From Acidobacteriota bacterium (GTDB lineage Bacteria; Acidobacteriota; Holophagae; Acanthopleuribacterales; Acanthopleuribacteraceae), in the NCBI GenBank assembly GCA_020637335.1, contig JACJWC010000006.1, positions 62,001 through 126,000 of the forward strand: 64,000 nt of DNA. Direction: 5' to 3'. Both the position numbers and the translations under genes were made by a program. The notes under the pieces are model-generated. The model was not told where the DNA came from. It made no database searches and was given only the letters and a program-made list of their open reading frames with translations. Below, piece by piece: positions 37,510-46,590 of this stretch (position 1 is the first letter of the stretch; the number at the start of each line of letters is the position of its first letter).

Positions 37510-39609
37510 CTATTTCTTAATATCGGTGCCCAGTCGTTGCAGATAGGCAATCAGCGCAATAATTTCTTTGTTTTCAGAGCCTTCAATGCCGTTTGCAGCC
37601 AAATCATCCGAAATGGTTTTGGCCTGCGCCTGCGCATCGGAAATGGCCGAGGCAATGGTGTCTTTATCGTAGGGCACACCAATGCTGGCCATGGCTTTCA
37701 GTTTGTCTGGCAGCGATTTCAGGTTCAAGTCGCGTTCCAGCAACCAGGTGTATTCCGGCATGATTGATCCGGAAATTACAGCGCGTGGATTTTCCATATG
37801 GCGGTAATGCCACAGGTTGGGATATTTGCCGCCGATGCGGTGCAGATCCGGACCCGTGCGTTTGGATCCCCACAGGAACGGGTGATCGTAAACAAATTCG
37901 CCAGCTTTACTGTAGGTGCCGTAGCGTTCCGTTTCGGCACGCAGGGGACGGATCATTTGTGAGTGACAGCCGACACAGCCTTCGCGAATGTACAAATCGC
38001 GTCCGACCAATTCCAGGGGCGAATACGGTTTTACCGAAGCGATACTCGGAATATTGGATTCTACGGCCAGCATGGGCACGATTTCGACAATGCCGCCAAT
38101 CAGGATAGCGACGGCTGTCAACACCGTGAAAGTAAGCGGTTTGGCTTCCAGGATATGGTGGAACTTACCGGTTAAGGGTTTGCGCTCGTAGGGAGCGGCC
38201 TCTGCCTCGGTATCTGCCAGGTCTTTGGCGCCAGCCGTAGTTTTGATGATGTTGTAAAGCATAACCAAAACACCGGTCAGGTAGAGCAGGCCGCCAAAAG
38301 CGCGCAGCCAATAAAACGGGATCACGGTCAGGACTGTCTCAACAAAGTTGGGGTAGACCAGGTAGCCGTCTTTATCGAAATCCAACAGCATCAACCCTTG
38401 CGTTAAACCGGAAATGTACATGGACAACATGTAGATCAGGATACCCAACAAACCCATCCAGAAATGGGCCGTCGCCAGCGTTTTCGAATAAAGCTCGCGC
38501 TTGTAGAGACGTGGGATCAGCCAATAAATCATGCCAAAGGTCAAAAAGCCGTTCCAACCCAATGCACCGCCGTGGACGTGGGAAATGGTCCAATCGGAAA
38601 AGTGCGACAGCACGTTTAAGGACTTGATCGAGAGCATGGGCCCTTCAAAGGTGGACATGCCATAGAAGGTAATTGCCACCACCAGGAACTTGAGGATGGG
38701 ATCTTCACGCAGTTTGTCCCAACCACCGCGCAAGGTGAGCAGGCCATTGATCATGCCGCCCCAGGAGGGCGCAATCAGCATCAAGCTGAACAACATACCC
38801 ACGGTTTGCGCCCAGTCGGGCAGGGCTGAGAATAAGAGGTGGTGAGGACCAGTCCAGATGTACAGGAAAATCAGGGACCAAAAGTGAATGATCGAGAGTC
38901 GATACGAGTAAATCGGACCATTTGCAGCTTTGGGCATAAAGTAATACATCAGGCCCAAAAACGGCGTGGTCAGGAAGAAGGCAACGGCATTATGGCCATA
39001 CCACCATTGCACTAGTGCGTCCTGTACACCCGCATAAACGGAATAACTCTTAAGGAAACTGACTGGCACCTCAAGCGAGTTGAAAATGTGCAAGATCGCC
39101 ACGGTGACAATCGAGGCAATGTAGAACCAGATTGCAACGTACATGTGCCGTTCACGGCGTTTCACGATCGTGCCGAAATAGTTGATCGCCATGATGACCC
39201 ACACAAAGGTGATAGCCAGGTCAATGGGCCATTCCAGTTCAGCGTATTCCTTCGAAGTGGTAATGCCCAAGGGCAAAGTCAGCGCAGCGGCCACAATAAT
39301 AATCTGCCAGCCCCAGAAATGGATCTTGGAGAGCGTGTCGCTGTACATACGCGTTTTTAATAATCGCTGGGTTGAATAGTACATCCCCGCAAAAATGCTG
39401 TTGCCGGCAAACGCAAAAATAACCGCATTGGTGTGCAGGGGTCGCAAACGGCCAAAAGTCAGCCAGGGTAAGCCAGTGTTGGCGGGCCAGTAAGCGAGTT
39501 GGATGGCGATAATGACACCGACCAACATGCCGACAATCCCCCAAATTGTGGTTGCCCACAAGAATTGCCGGACGATTTTGTCGTCATAACGGAATTTTTC
39601 CATGCTCAT
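37510..39609 (-). CDS. ccoNO: Fused cbb3-type cytochrome c oxidase subunits CcoN-CcoO
   Basis: 699 residues. Residues 1 to about 470 are CcoN: about twelve membrane helices with heme and CuB ligands in HTNAVIFAF, WWYGHNAVAFFLT, GPHHLLFS and SHVHGGALGWN. After a linker, the last 220 residues are CcoO: one membrane helix (TAVAILIGGIVEIVPML) and a monoheme c domain with CVGCH at 545-549 and IRPLRAETERYG. The high-affinity O2-reducing core is thus made as one chain, an arrangement known in Bacteroidetes and some others. Starts at MSMEKF (39609) or two codons later. Overlaps ccoS by four bases. Confidence 0.96.
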   Translation of the reverse strand: MSMEKFRYDDKIVRQFLWATTIWGIVGMLVGVIIAIQLAYWPANTGLPWLTFGRLRPLHTNAVIFAFAGNSIFAGMYYSTQRLLKTRMYSDTLSKIHFWGWQIIIVAAALTLPLGITTSKEYAELEWPIDLAITFVWVIMAINYFGTIVKRRERHMYVAIWFYIASIVTVAILHIFNSLEVPVSFLKSYSVYAGVQDALVQWWYGHNAVAFFLTTPFLGLMYYFMPKAANGPIYSYRLSIIHFWSLIFLYIWTGPHHLLFSALPDWAQTVGMLFSLMLIAPSWGGMINGLLTLRGGWDKLREDPILKFLVVAITFYGMSTFEGPMLSIKSLNVLSHFSDWTISHVHGGALGWNGFLTFGMIYWLIPRLYKRELYSKTLATAHFWMGLLGILIYMLSMYISGLTQGLMLLDFDKDGYLVYPNFVETVLTVIPFYWLRAFGGLLYLTGVLVMLYNIIKTTAGAKDLADTEAEAAPYERKPLTGKFHHILEAKPLTFTVLTAVAILIGGIVEIVPMLAVESNIPSIASVKPYSPLELVGRDLYIREGCVGCHSQMIRPLRAETERYGTYSKAGEFVYDHPFLWGSKRTGPDLHRIGGKYPNLWHYRHMENPRAVISGSIMPEYTWLLERDLNLKSLPDKLKAMASIGVPYDKDTIASAISDAQAQAKTISDDLAANGIEGSENKEIIALIAYLQRLGTDIKK

Positions 39610-39770
39610 AGCTTTTCTTCCTCTTTTTGATGATCATCCTCGAACAGAATCCTTAAGGCTGGCGTTTTGAGATCGTCGAATTGACGATTGCGCAGGGCCC
39701 AGAAATAGGCCCCAACCCCGACCAAACCCAGGAGAACCGTTACCGGGACGAGTAGAATCAGGATTCCCAT
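39606..39770 (-). CDS. ccoS: cbb3 oxidase maturation protein CcoS
   Basis: 54 residues: one membrane helix (ILILLVPVTVLLGLVGVGAYF) followed by WALRNRQFDDL and an acidic tail, the typical CcoS pattern. The start at 39770 lies inside the end of ccoI (13-base overlap); an upstream reading has no similarity. Needed in other bacteria for cofactor insertion into CcoN. Confidence 0.9.
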   Translation of the reverse strand: MGILILLVPVTVLLGLVGVGAYFWALRNRQFDDLKTPALRILFEDDHQKEEEKL

Positions 39771-42154
39771 CGTTTTCGCCTCCTTTGAAAAAACCAAGCG
39801 CTGAAGAACAGGACGCTCAGTGAACTGAGTGGCATAAAGATCGCCGCCAATAGGGGCGTGATCTGGCCCGCAAAACACAAACTGATGGCCATGGCGTTGT
39901 AGGCAAGCGATACCTGAATGCCGCGCCGGGTCGCCAGATCAACGGCTTCGCCCATTTCGAAAATCAAGGCGATTTGTTCCGGTCGATCGGCTTGATAGAC
40001 CACATCGGCAATGCGAATCGCCGCCTCTGAGCCCGAATGGGGCACGACGCCAACCGCCGAACGGGCCAATGCCGCTAAGTCGTTTAAGCCATCGCCGACC
40101 ATCATGACTTGGTCTGCCCCGCGTTGGTTTAAAAGGGCATCCTTTTGCTCGGGCATCAGATTTCCGCGCGCTGCCGAAATGCCCAATCGATGGGCCGTGG
40201 CCTCAACCACGCCTTGTGCATCACCAGAACACACCTCAGGGGTCAACCCGCGCTCCGTCATTTTTTGGACCATGCTGGAACAGCCCGGCCGAAGCGTATC
40301 TGAAAGCTGGAAATAGGCGGCCAATTTTCCATCCACAAAAACAATCACCTCGCTGGTCGGCTCGCCCACAGGTAAGACCGATACCTGCGCTTCCAGCTCA
40401 GCGGCATCCTCACGTAACCGAATCCCATGACGCGAAGTCAGCACGACCTGGCGACCGGATATTTTGGCCTCCAAGCCCATGCCCGGAATAATGTGGACCG
40501 AGTCCGCCATTGGAAGCTCAAGTACAGGATTTAACTGTTGAAGAAAGGCAGCTGCGATCGGGTGATTGGAGGATTTTTCCAATTGGTGAATGGCGGCATC
40601 CAACCAGTGCCTTTGCGCGGTAAAGTATTTAGAAAAAATAATTTGCGGTTGGCCAGCGGTCAAAACACCGGTTTTATCAAACATGACCTCGCGCACCCCG
40701 CGCCAGGCCTCAAAAACGTGGAGCGATTTAATCCACAACCCCAATTGGGCGGCGTGGTGCAACGCCCAGGCCTGGGAGGTAGGACCGGCCAAAGCCAGCG
40801 CGCACGGACAAGCGACAATCAAAATACTCAGGCCGATCGTAAAACCATGCTCCCAATCCGCCACCGCTACCCCGCGTGCAAAACCCAGAGCCGAAAGGGA
40901 AAGGACCAGCGGCAGGAACCATCGCGCATGGCGATCGCCAATTTGGTTTCTTTTGCGTTGGGTCAATTGCTGGGCCCAGTCTTTGAGCTTTTCAAAATAG
41001 GAATGGGTGCTCGGTTCAATGACAAATGCATCCAGACTCTGACCCAAATTTATCGACCCGGCCAGAATCTTTTGACCTGCCTTGATATGAATGGGTCGCG
41101 ATTCACCGCTGACGACCTGTAAGTTCAGGCTGGCCGATTCAGATGCCAAATATGCATCGACCGGCACCAGCCCCCCACCGTGAACCTGGATCCGCTCTCC
41201 GCTCATCAATTGACTGGCCGGGCAACTCATCCAACGGCCATCCCGCTCTACTTGAACCAGTTCCGGTAATTCCGTCGAGAGTTTTCGCGCTGCACGCAAA
41301 GCCTGATTCACACCGCGCTGCTGAATGAAGCGACCCAGCAACAAAAAGAAAATCAGCATGCCCAATGAATCGAAATACAAGTGTGCGACATGGCCCTTCA
41401 GCAAGAAATAAACGCTGTAAAGGAAGGCCGTTAACATGCCCAAACTAATCGGCACATCCAAATTCAGCGCGCCGCTGCGCAATCCCGCCCAGGCACGCAG
41501 CCAAAAGGGTCGCGCCCCGTATAGCATCAAGGGAATGGAGAGAAACGCGGTCATCCAGGCGAACAATTTGGCTTCAAAACCCTCTTGTAGGCCCGTGTAG
41601 AACGGCATGGTCAACAACATGATGTTACCGGCAAGTGCACCCGCAATACCCAAGCGCAGCAATTCGGATTTTTGATCCAGACGCGTGTCGGCCCCGAACA
41701 GGCGAATTTGGTAACCCATCTGCGCCAACTGGCGGGAATAGGCCGCTAAGTCAAAAGGCGTTTCATAGGTCACGACCAGGCTGCCTTCCTCCAAGCGAAC
41801 TTCTGCATCGATTAGATGGGGCTGTGCTCGACTGACCGACTCAATTAACCAGACACACGCAGCACATTGGATCCCTTCAATCGAAAACTGAGTCTCAAAC
41901 CCACCCGAACAGGTACGCGCATGTTCCTGACGAAAGGTTTCACTATTCAGATAGGCAAATTCTTGTGCCGAATCGGCGCGTTCTCCGATGGGTTGAAGGG
42001 TTTCAGCCCCGCGCAGCAGGTAATAGTGTTGGAGTCCGTTGGCATGAATCAGATGAAAAACGTGTTGGCAGCCGGCACAGCAGAACCGATCCTGCCCCGC
42101 TTGAAGCGGATTCCGACAATGTTCACAAGAAGTAAGCTGACTGACGGGCTGCAT
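39758..42154 (-). CDS. ccoI: Copper-transporting P-type ATPase CcoI
   Basis: 798 residues. N-terminal Cys-rich segment (CEHCRNPL, CCAGCQHVF), an HMA-type domain with GIQCAACVWLIE, eight membrane helices with the Cu-site CPCAL (VACPCALALAGPT), and the phosphorylation motif DKTGVLT (Val in place of the usual Thr at +3). GDGLNDLAAL is intact. Delivers copper for the binuclear centre of the cbb3 oxidase. It is the first cco gene, 63 bases after the Rrf2 regulator, in the same direction. Confidence 0.95.
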   Translation of the reverse strand: MQPVSQLTSCEHCRNPLQAGQDRFCCAGCQHVFHLIHANGLQHYYLLRGAETLQPIGERADSAQEFAYLNSETFRQEHARTCSGGFETQFSIEGIQCAACVWLIESVSRAQPHLIDAEVRLEEGSLVVTYETPFDLAAYSRQLAQMGYQIRLFGADTRLDQKSELLRLGIAGALAGNIMLLTMPFYTGLQEGFEAKLFAWMTAFLSIPLMLYGARPFWLRAWAGLRSGALNLDVPISLGMLTAFLYSVYFLLKGHVAHLYFDSLGMLIFFLLLGRFIQQRGVNQALRAARKLSTELPELVQVERDGRWMSCPASQLMSGERIQVHGGGLVPVDAYLASESASLNLQVVSGESRPIHIKAGQKILAGSINLGQSLDAFVIEPSTHSYFEKLKDWAQQLTQRKRNQIGDRHARWFLPLVLSLSALGFARGVAVADWEHGFTIGLSILIVACPCALALAGPTSQAWALHHAAQLGLWIKSLHVFEAWRGVREVMFDKTGVLTAGQPQIIFSKYFTAQRHWLDAAIHQLEKSSNHPIAAAFLQQLNPVLELPMADSVHIIPGMGLEAKISGRQVVLTSRHGIRLREDAAELEAQVSVLPVGEPTSEVIVFVDGKLAAYFQLSDTLRPGCSSMVQKMTERGLTPEVCSGDAQGVVEATAHRLGISAARGNLMPEQKDALLNQRGADQVMMVGDGLNDLAALARSAVGVVPHSGSEAAIRIADVVYQADRPEQIALIFEMGEAVDLATRRGIQVSLAYNAMAISLCFAGQITPLLAAIFMPLSSLSVLFFSAWFFQRRRKRWES

Positions 42155-42217
42155 GAATGATTAGACGACCTTCTATTCCGGTACCACAATAAAGGGATCG
42201 GCTGCTGAATGCAATTG

Positions 42218-42652
42218 CTAAACCCTCAGCACCGATTTTTTTTCCAATAATTTCTGTTGGAGCTCTTTCAGGTTGAGTCGGTGGATCTTGATATCCACCT
42301 CGGCCTTGAACCGCTTCCACTCAAAATGGAGCGGGCACGGCGTCACATCCGAGCAGCGGTCCAGACCCAATACACACTCGTTACCCAAATCCTTGGGTCC
42401 ATCACAGGCACGCACAATATCGTATAGGATGATCTCTTCGGGCGGGCGTCCGAGAAAATAACCGCCACCAGGCCCCTTAGTCGCTTTCAAGATGCCGTGG
42501 TTCTTCATATTCAAAAGGATTTTGGCCAGGAAAGGCGTGGGCACACCGGCCTCTTGAGCGATGGTCGAGACCGTGAACGGCTTTTCAGCTTCCTGAGAAG
42601 CCAAATAGATCATGGCGCGAATCGCGTATTCACAAGAGGGGGAAAATAACAC
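42218..42652 (-). CDS. Rrf2-family Fe-S regulator heading the cco operon
   Basis: 144 residues: winged helix-turn-helix (CEYAIRAMIYLA, TIAQEAGVPTPFLAKIL, KATKGPGGGYFL) followed by Cys93, Cys100 and Cys106 (CVLGLDRCSDVTPC), the C-x6-C-x5-C spacing used for Fe-S clusters in IscR/NsrR-like members. I place the start at GTG 42652, because AGGAG stands five bases before it; an in-frame TTG at 42676 lies inside a perfect dyad and has no ribosome site. Probably senses O2, NO or iron and controls itself plus the ccoI-to-Rieske genes. Divergent from maeB. Confidence 0.88.
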   Translation of the reverse strand: MLFSPSCEYAIRAMIYLASQEAEKPFTVSTIAQEAGVPTPFLAKILLNMKNHGILKATKGPGGGYFLGRPPEEIILYDIVRACDGPKDLGNECVLGLDRCSDVTPCPLHFEWKRFKAEVDIKIHRLNLKELQQKLLEKKSVLRV

Positions 42653-42660
42653 ACTTGCTC

Positions 42661-42718
42661 CTGAATAACGGACCAACTATTCAGACTTAAATCTAGTAGT
42701 TTTTTTACGCGGCTGCAA
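42661..42718 (-). promoter_or_regulatory. Promoter and dyad operator of the Rrf2-cco operon
   Basis: Minus-strand -35 TTGCAG (42718-42713), 17-base spacer, -10 TAGATT (42695-42690). Directly after it stands a perfect 7-bp inverted repeat CTGAATA-N10-TATTCAG (42661-42684) at the expected transcription start, just before the ribosome site. This is where an autorepressor would act; binding by the adjacent Rrf2 protein is inferred. Confidence 0.6.
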
Positions 42719-42798
42719 GCCTTTTTTCGGAAATACTGCCAAATACCGCTTCAGGCTATAATGCAGCTGATGCGCTCTGCGCAATCGGGAGGTTTGTC

Positions 42799-45060
42799 AT
42801 GACCGATATGAAAAAGAAAGCATTGGATTATCACGAGTTAGGTCGGCCCGGGAAAATTGAAGTAATCCCCTCCAAACCCTGCGATACCGCTAAGGATCTG
42901 GCCCTCGCTTACACACCGGGTGTAGCCGTTCCTTGCTTGGAGATCGAACAGGATCCCGCCAACGCCTACCGTTTTACCAACAAAGGCAATCTGGTCGCCG
43001 TGATCAGTAACGGCACAGCCGTACTCGGGCTGGGCAGCATTGGCGCCCTTGCCGGTAAACCGGTTATGGAAGGCAAAGGTGTTTTGTTTAAAAAATTTGC
43101 CGATATCGATGTTTTCGACATTGAGATTGATGAACGCGACCCGGACAAACTGGTCGAGATTGTTAAATCCCTGGAACCGACTTTTGGCGGCATTAACCTG
43201 GAAGATATTAAGGGTCCCGAATGCTTTTATATTGAAAAGCGCTTGCGCGAGGAAATGAAAATCCCGGTTTTCCACGATGACCAGCACGGTACAGCCATCA
43301 TCGTTGCGGCCGCCATGTTAAATGCTTTGGAACTGGCTGACAAAAAAATGGAAGACATCCGTTTGGTTGTCAGCGGAGCAGGTGCCGCAGCGGTTGCGTG
43401 TACGGAACTGTTGTTTGCCTTTGGCCTGCGTCGCGAACACGTCATTTTGTGCGATTCCAAAGGGCCCCTGCACCGCGGTCGAACCGACATTCGCGATGAA
43501 ACCAAAAAACGGTTTATGGTCGATCGGCCGTATGAGAACCTGGCCGAGGCTTTAATTGGCGCAGATGCCTTCCTCGGTCTGAGCGTCAAAGGGGTGGTTA
43601 CACCCGATATGTTGCGGACCATGGCCGATAACCCGATAGTTTTGGCACTGGCCAATCCGGACCCCGAAATTGCCTATCCGGATGCGATGGAAGCACGGAC
43701 AGACATCATCATGGCAACCGGTCGTAGTGATTATCCCAATCAGGTCAACAACGTCCTGGGTTTCCCTTACATTTTCCGCGGTGCGCTGGACGTGCGGGCC
43801 ACACGAATCAACGAAGACATGAAACAAGCCGCTGCCCGCGCGTTGGCCATTTTGGCCAAAGAACCTGTACCGGAGTCGGTGGCCAAAGCTTATTCCAATC
43901 AGCACTTCGAATTCGGACGCCTGTATTTCATTCCCAAGCCCCTGGACCCGCGCGTTTTACTGCGCGTTGCGCCTGCCGTGGCTCAAGCGGCGATCGATTC
44001 GGGCGAAGCGCGGGTCGAACATTTCGACATGGATATTTACATGGCCCGCCTGTCCAAATTACAGGACCAAAGTAAGGTCGCATTGGAACAAATTTTCCTG
44101 GATGCAAAAGCCAATCCGAAACGGATCGCCTTTACCAATGGCGACTTGCCAAAAGTGGGTCAGATCGTAAAACGGGTTTTAGAGGAAGGGATCGCCAAGC
44201 CGGTCCTTTTGGGCGACCGCACTCAGATTGAGGAAAACCTGAAAAAATTCCGGGTCGATCCCAACCGGGTGGAAATGGTCGATCCACTCCAAGATGAGGC
44301 CGCGGACCCGTACACCCAACAGCTTTACGCCAAACGCCAGCGCAAAGGTCTGACCTTGCCCGATGCGCAACAACTGATGAAACGCGACGATGTGTTTGCC
44401 GCTCTGATGCTCCAAAACGGGCGCGTTGACGGCATGATCAACGGCTTTTCCACGACCTACCCCAAAGCAGTGCGCACCCTGTTGCAAGTCTTGCGCAAAG
44501 ACAAAGGCAACGATCTGGTGGTCGGGCTCTACATCATGGCCATCAAACAACGCCTGCTGTTTTTTGCCGATACGACCATGACGGAAGAACCAACCGCCGA
44601 GCAACTGGCCCAAATCGCGATTAAGACAGCAGATTACGCCGCAAACTTCACCCAACCGCGGGTGGCCATGTTGAGTTATTCCAACTTTGGATCGGCACCT
44701 TCAGCCCTGACCCAAAAGGTCGTCAAGGCGACCAGCCTGGTGCGCCAACTGCGTCCAGACCTGGAAGTCGATGGTGAACTGCAACCCGATATGGCGCTCG
44801 ACATGGAGGTCCGCCAACATCAATATCCCTTCTCAACCTTGTCTGGACCGGCTAATGTGCTGATTTTCCCCGACCTGACCTCGGGCAATCTGGCCCACAA
44901 ACTCCTCCTGCAATTGGCGCAAGCCAAGTTTGTTGGACCCATTTTGGTCGACCTGGGTTTGCCAGCCAATGCGGTTCAACGCCATGCCACGGTTGAGGAA
45001 GTTGTCAGCTTAACAGCCATCACCTGTGTGGAAGCACAGTGGCGCGCTGCAAAAAGTTGA
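42799..45060 (+). CDS. maeB: NADP-type malic enzyme with phosphotransacetylase-like C-terminus
   Basis: 753 residues, MaeB architecture. Residues 1 to about 425 form malic enzyme: [35 protein letters not shown] and NAD(P)-binding [16 protein letters not shown]. About 430-753 form a phosphate acetyltransferase-like domain ([24 protein letters not shown] in pieces, FPDLTSGN), regulatory in E. coli. Decarboxylates malate to pyruvate with NAD(P)H. Full length, GGGAGG upstream of the ATG. Not part of the cco operon but shares its divergent promoter region. Confidence 0.96.
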   Translation: MTDMKKKALDYHELGRPGKIEVIPSKPCDTAKDLALAYTPGVAVPCLEIEQDPANAYRFTNKGNLVAVISNGTAVLGLGSIGALAGKPVMEGKGVLFKKFADIDVFDIEIDERDPDKLVEIVKSLEPTFGGINLEDIKGPECFYIEKRLREEMKIPVFHDDQHGTAIIVAAAMLNALELADKKMEDIRLVVSGAGAAAVACTELLFAFGLRREHVILCDSKGPLHRGRTDIRDETKKRFMVDRPYENLAEALIGADAFLGLSVKGVVTPDMLRTMADNPIVLALANPDPEIAYPDAMEARTDIIMATGRSDYPNQVNNVLGFPYIFRGALDVRATRINEDMKQAAARALAILAKEPVPESVAKAYSNQHFEFGRLYFIPKPLDPRVLLRVAPAVAQAAIDSGEARVEHFDMDIYMARLSKLQDQSKVALEQIFLDAKANPKRIAFTNGDLPKVGQIVKRVLEEGIAKPVLLGDRTQIEENLKKFRVDPNRVEMVDPLQDEAADPYTQQLYAKRQRKGLTLPDAQQLMKRDDVFAALMLQNGRVDGMINGFSTTYPKAVRTLLQVLRKDKGNDLVVGLYIMAIKQRLLFFADTTMTEEPTAEQLAQIAIKTADYAANFTQPRVAMLSYSNFGSAPSALTQKVVKATSLVRQLRPDLEVDGELQPDMALDMEVRQHQYPFSTLSGPANVLIFPDLTSGNLAHKLLLQLAQAKFVGPILVDLGLPANAVQRHATVEEVVSLTAITCVEAQWRAAKS

Positions 45061-45262
45061 CCCTGGCACTTCACAGGGGGAGAACAAGCCGTGCTAAAAT
45101 GTTGCCATTATCTCTGAAATGGCCGAGTATTCGGTAAGGTGCTCCCCCTAAAGGTGTTCCAAATGTCATGCAGTGAGGGTGCAGGGTGAAGGAAACAGCG
45201 ATCACAACAGGTAAAAAGGCCTCCGCCATTAAATCCGACACCAACGGAATTCGGGGCTGAAG

Positions 45263-46039
45263 ATGGCCACCAATTTTTTCGCACAATACACGGTCACCTT
45301 TGAACCCGGCGAAGTTATCTACCAACAGGGCGACACTGGTAGCGTCATGTTCGTCATCACGGACGGTACCGTCGAGCTTTCCAAAGCAAAAGGCAACACC
45401 AAAGAACCCATGGCCGAATTGGGTAAAGGCGATTTTTTTGGCGAATTGTCCATTCTGGAGTCCATCCCCCGACCGGAAACCGCCATTGCCTTAACCGCAT
45501 GCTCCATGGTCGTCATCCATCGCGGCACGTTTGTGAAAATGCTTAAGGCCAACATGGAAATCGCATTCCGCATGATGCAGAAGATGTCGACCAAGTTACG
45601 TCAAGCGGAACAAAAAATCGAAAGTTTGTTGGGCCACCTGAGCAGTTTCGAAAACGAAGTGCAAAAAACGCGTCCTCACATCGCCAAACCCAAGGAAAAG
45701 AAAGTCATCGGCAAGCTGGTTTCCCTGGCCACGAACCGCGTGTTTATCCTGGACAACGATGACAATTTGGTCGGTCGCTACGATCCCGTGACCGGGATCA
45801 AACCGGAAGTCGACTTGACCTACGAAGACGAAAACCGTTCGGTTTCACGCCGACACGCCATTATCTTCCGCAAAGAAGGACGCTTCTTTGTCCAGGAAGA
45901 AATCGGTGTCTTAAATGGCACATACGTCAATGGTCATAAAGCCAGTCCGGGCGGCGAACAGCTGGAAATCCAGGATCAAGACACCATCAACGTCGGTATG
46001 TTGGCCTTTAAGTTCTACATCGTCGGCGACGAAACCTGA
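45263..46039 (+). CDS. Cyclic-nucleotide-binding and FHA domain protein
   Basis: 258 residues. Residues about 5-120 form a cNMP-binding beta-roll (GEVIYQQGDTGSVMFVITDG, FFGELSILESIPRPETAIA); about 165-255 form a forkhead-associated domain (VSRRHAIIF, NGTYVNG), which recognises phosphothreonine. No DNA-binding helix-turn-helix is present, so it is not a CRP-type regulator. It may link a nucleotide signal to a protein kinase partner; the truncated kinase at the window start is not adjacent. The upstream 200 bases hold no gene. Confidence 0.9.
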   Translation: MATNFFAQYTVTFEPGEVIYQQGDTGSVMFVITDGTVELSKAKGNTKEPMAELGKGDFFGELSILESIPRPETAIALTACSMVVIHRGTFVKMLKANMEIAFRMMQKMSTKLRQAEQKIESLLGHLSSFENEVQKTRPHIAKPKEKKVIGKLVSLATNRVFILDNDDNLVGRYDPVTGIKPEVDLTYEDENRSVSRRHAIIFRKEGRFFVQEEIGVLNGTYVNGHKASPGGEQLEIQDQDTINVGMLAFKFYIVGDET

Positions 46040-46063
46040 CCCATTTCAAGTAGAACAGCTAAA

Positions 46064-46091
46064 CCCAAAAAAAGCCCACCCGAAGGTGGGC
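46064..46091 (-). terminator. Rho-independent terminator of the small dockerin-like gene
   Basis: Minus-strand stem GCCCACC/GGTGGGC with a 4-base loop (46074-46091), followed by seven T. It begins 20 bases after the stop of the small ORF. The plus-strand side lacks a good T-run, so it mainly serves the minus gene. Confidence 0.85.
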
Positions 46092-46110
46092 ACCCTTTGG
46101 GAGGGGTTAA

Positions 46111-46335
46111 TTAAAGACAGACCGGATTGACCATCTGGATCAACAGGTCCAGCACGGAAATGCGACCGGACCCATCGCGATCCAATTGAGGAACCCAATT
46201 GGAATCGCCTGAATCGATTGGCCAGTGGTCTCGCAGGCTTGCTGTCGCATCGGTGCCATGCAGGATTAAGGTGTCGCTCGATATCCCGGACTTCCAATTC
46301 ATAAACAGCTGGGGGACATATAATATATTTCTCAT
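46111..46335 (-). CDS. Small protein with dockerin/EF-hand-like calcium loop
   Basis: 74 residues, no recognised family over the whole length. The C-terminus contains LDRDGSGRISVLDLLIQMV, a D-x-D-x-S-x-x-x-x-x-x-D calcium-loop pattern like dockerin or EF-hand repeats. A G-rich ribosome site (GGGGGGTG) precedes the ATG by about 4 bases, and a strong terminator follows, so it looks like a separate transcription unit. The start has no clear signal peptide. It could be the decayed remnant of a larger secreted enzyme with a C-terminal dockerin. Confidence 0.55.
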   Translation of the reverse strand: MRNILYVPQLFMNWKSGISSDTLILHGTDATASLRDHWPIDSGDSNWVPQLDRDGSGRISVLDLLIQMVNPVCL

Positions 46336-46590
46336 ATAACACCCCCCGCGAGTATTACACTGTGCCGCATCAAACTTTTCAACTGCTTTTTTCAGTACGG
46401 GAAGTGAATAGCCTGGCCCCTACCCGTTTATGGAAATGCTGCCCTTTTTCAACCTGACCCCATTGGCTTCAGCAAATGCAATTCAGGCAGCAAGACCTGG
46501 GGACCTTCGAACCTGGCTATTAGGTAGATGCCATTTCCTGACTTTTTGTCGCGATAGGTTGTGGGGCCTTATTGGATAAAAACAGACCCA

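Noticed and set aside
42653..42676. Longer N-terminus of the cco-operon Rrf2 protein from a TTG at 42676
   Set aside because: The extra residues lie inside the dyad and lack a ribosome site; AGGAG fits the GTG at 42652.
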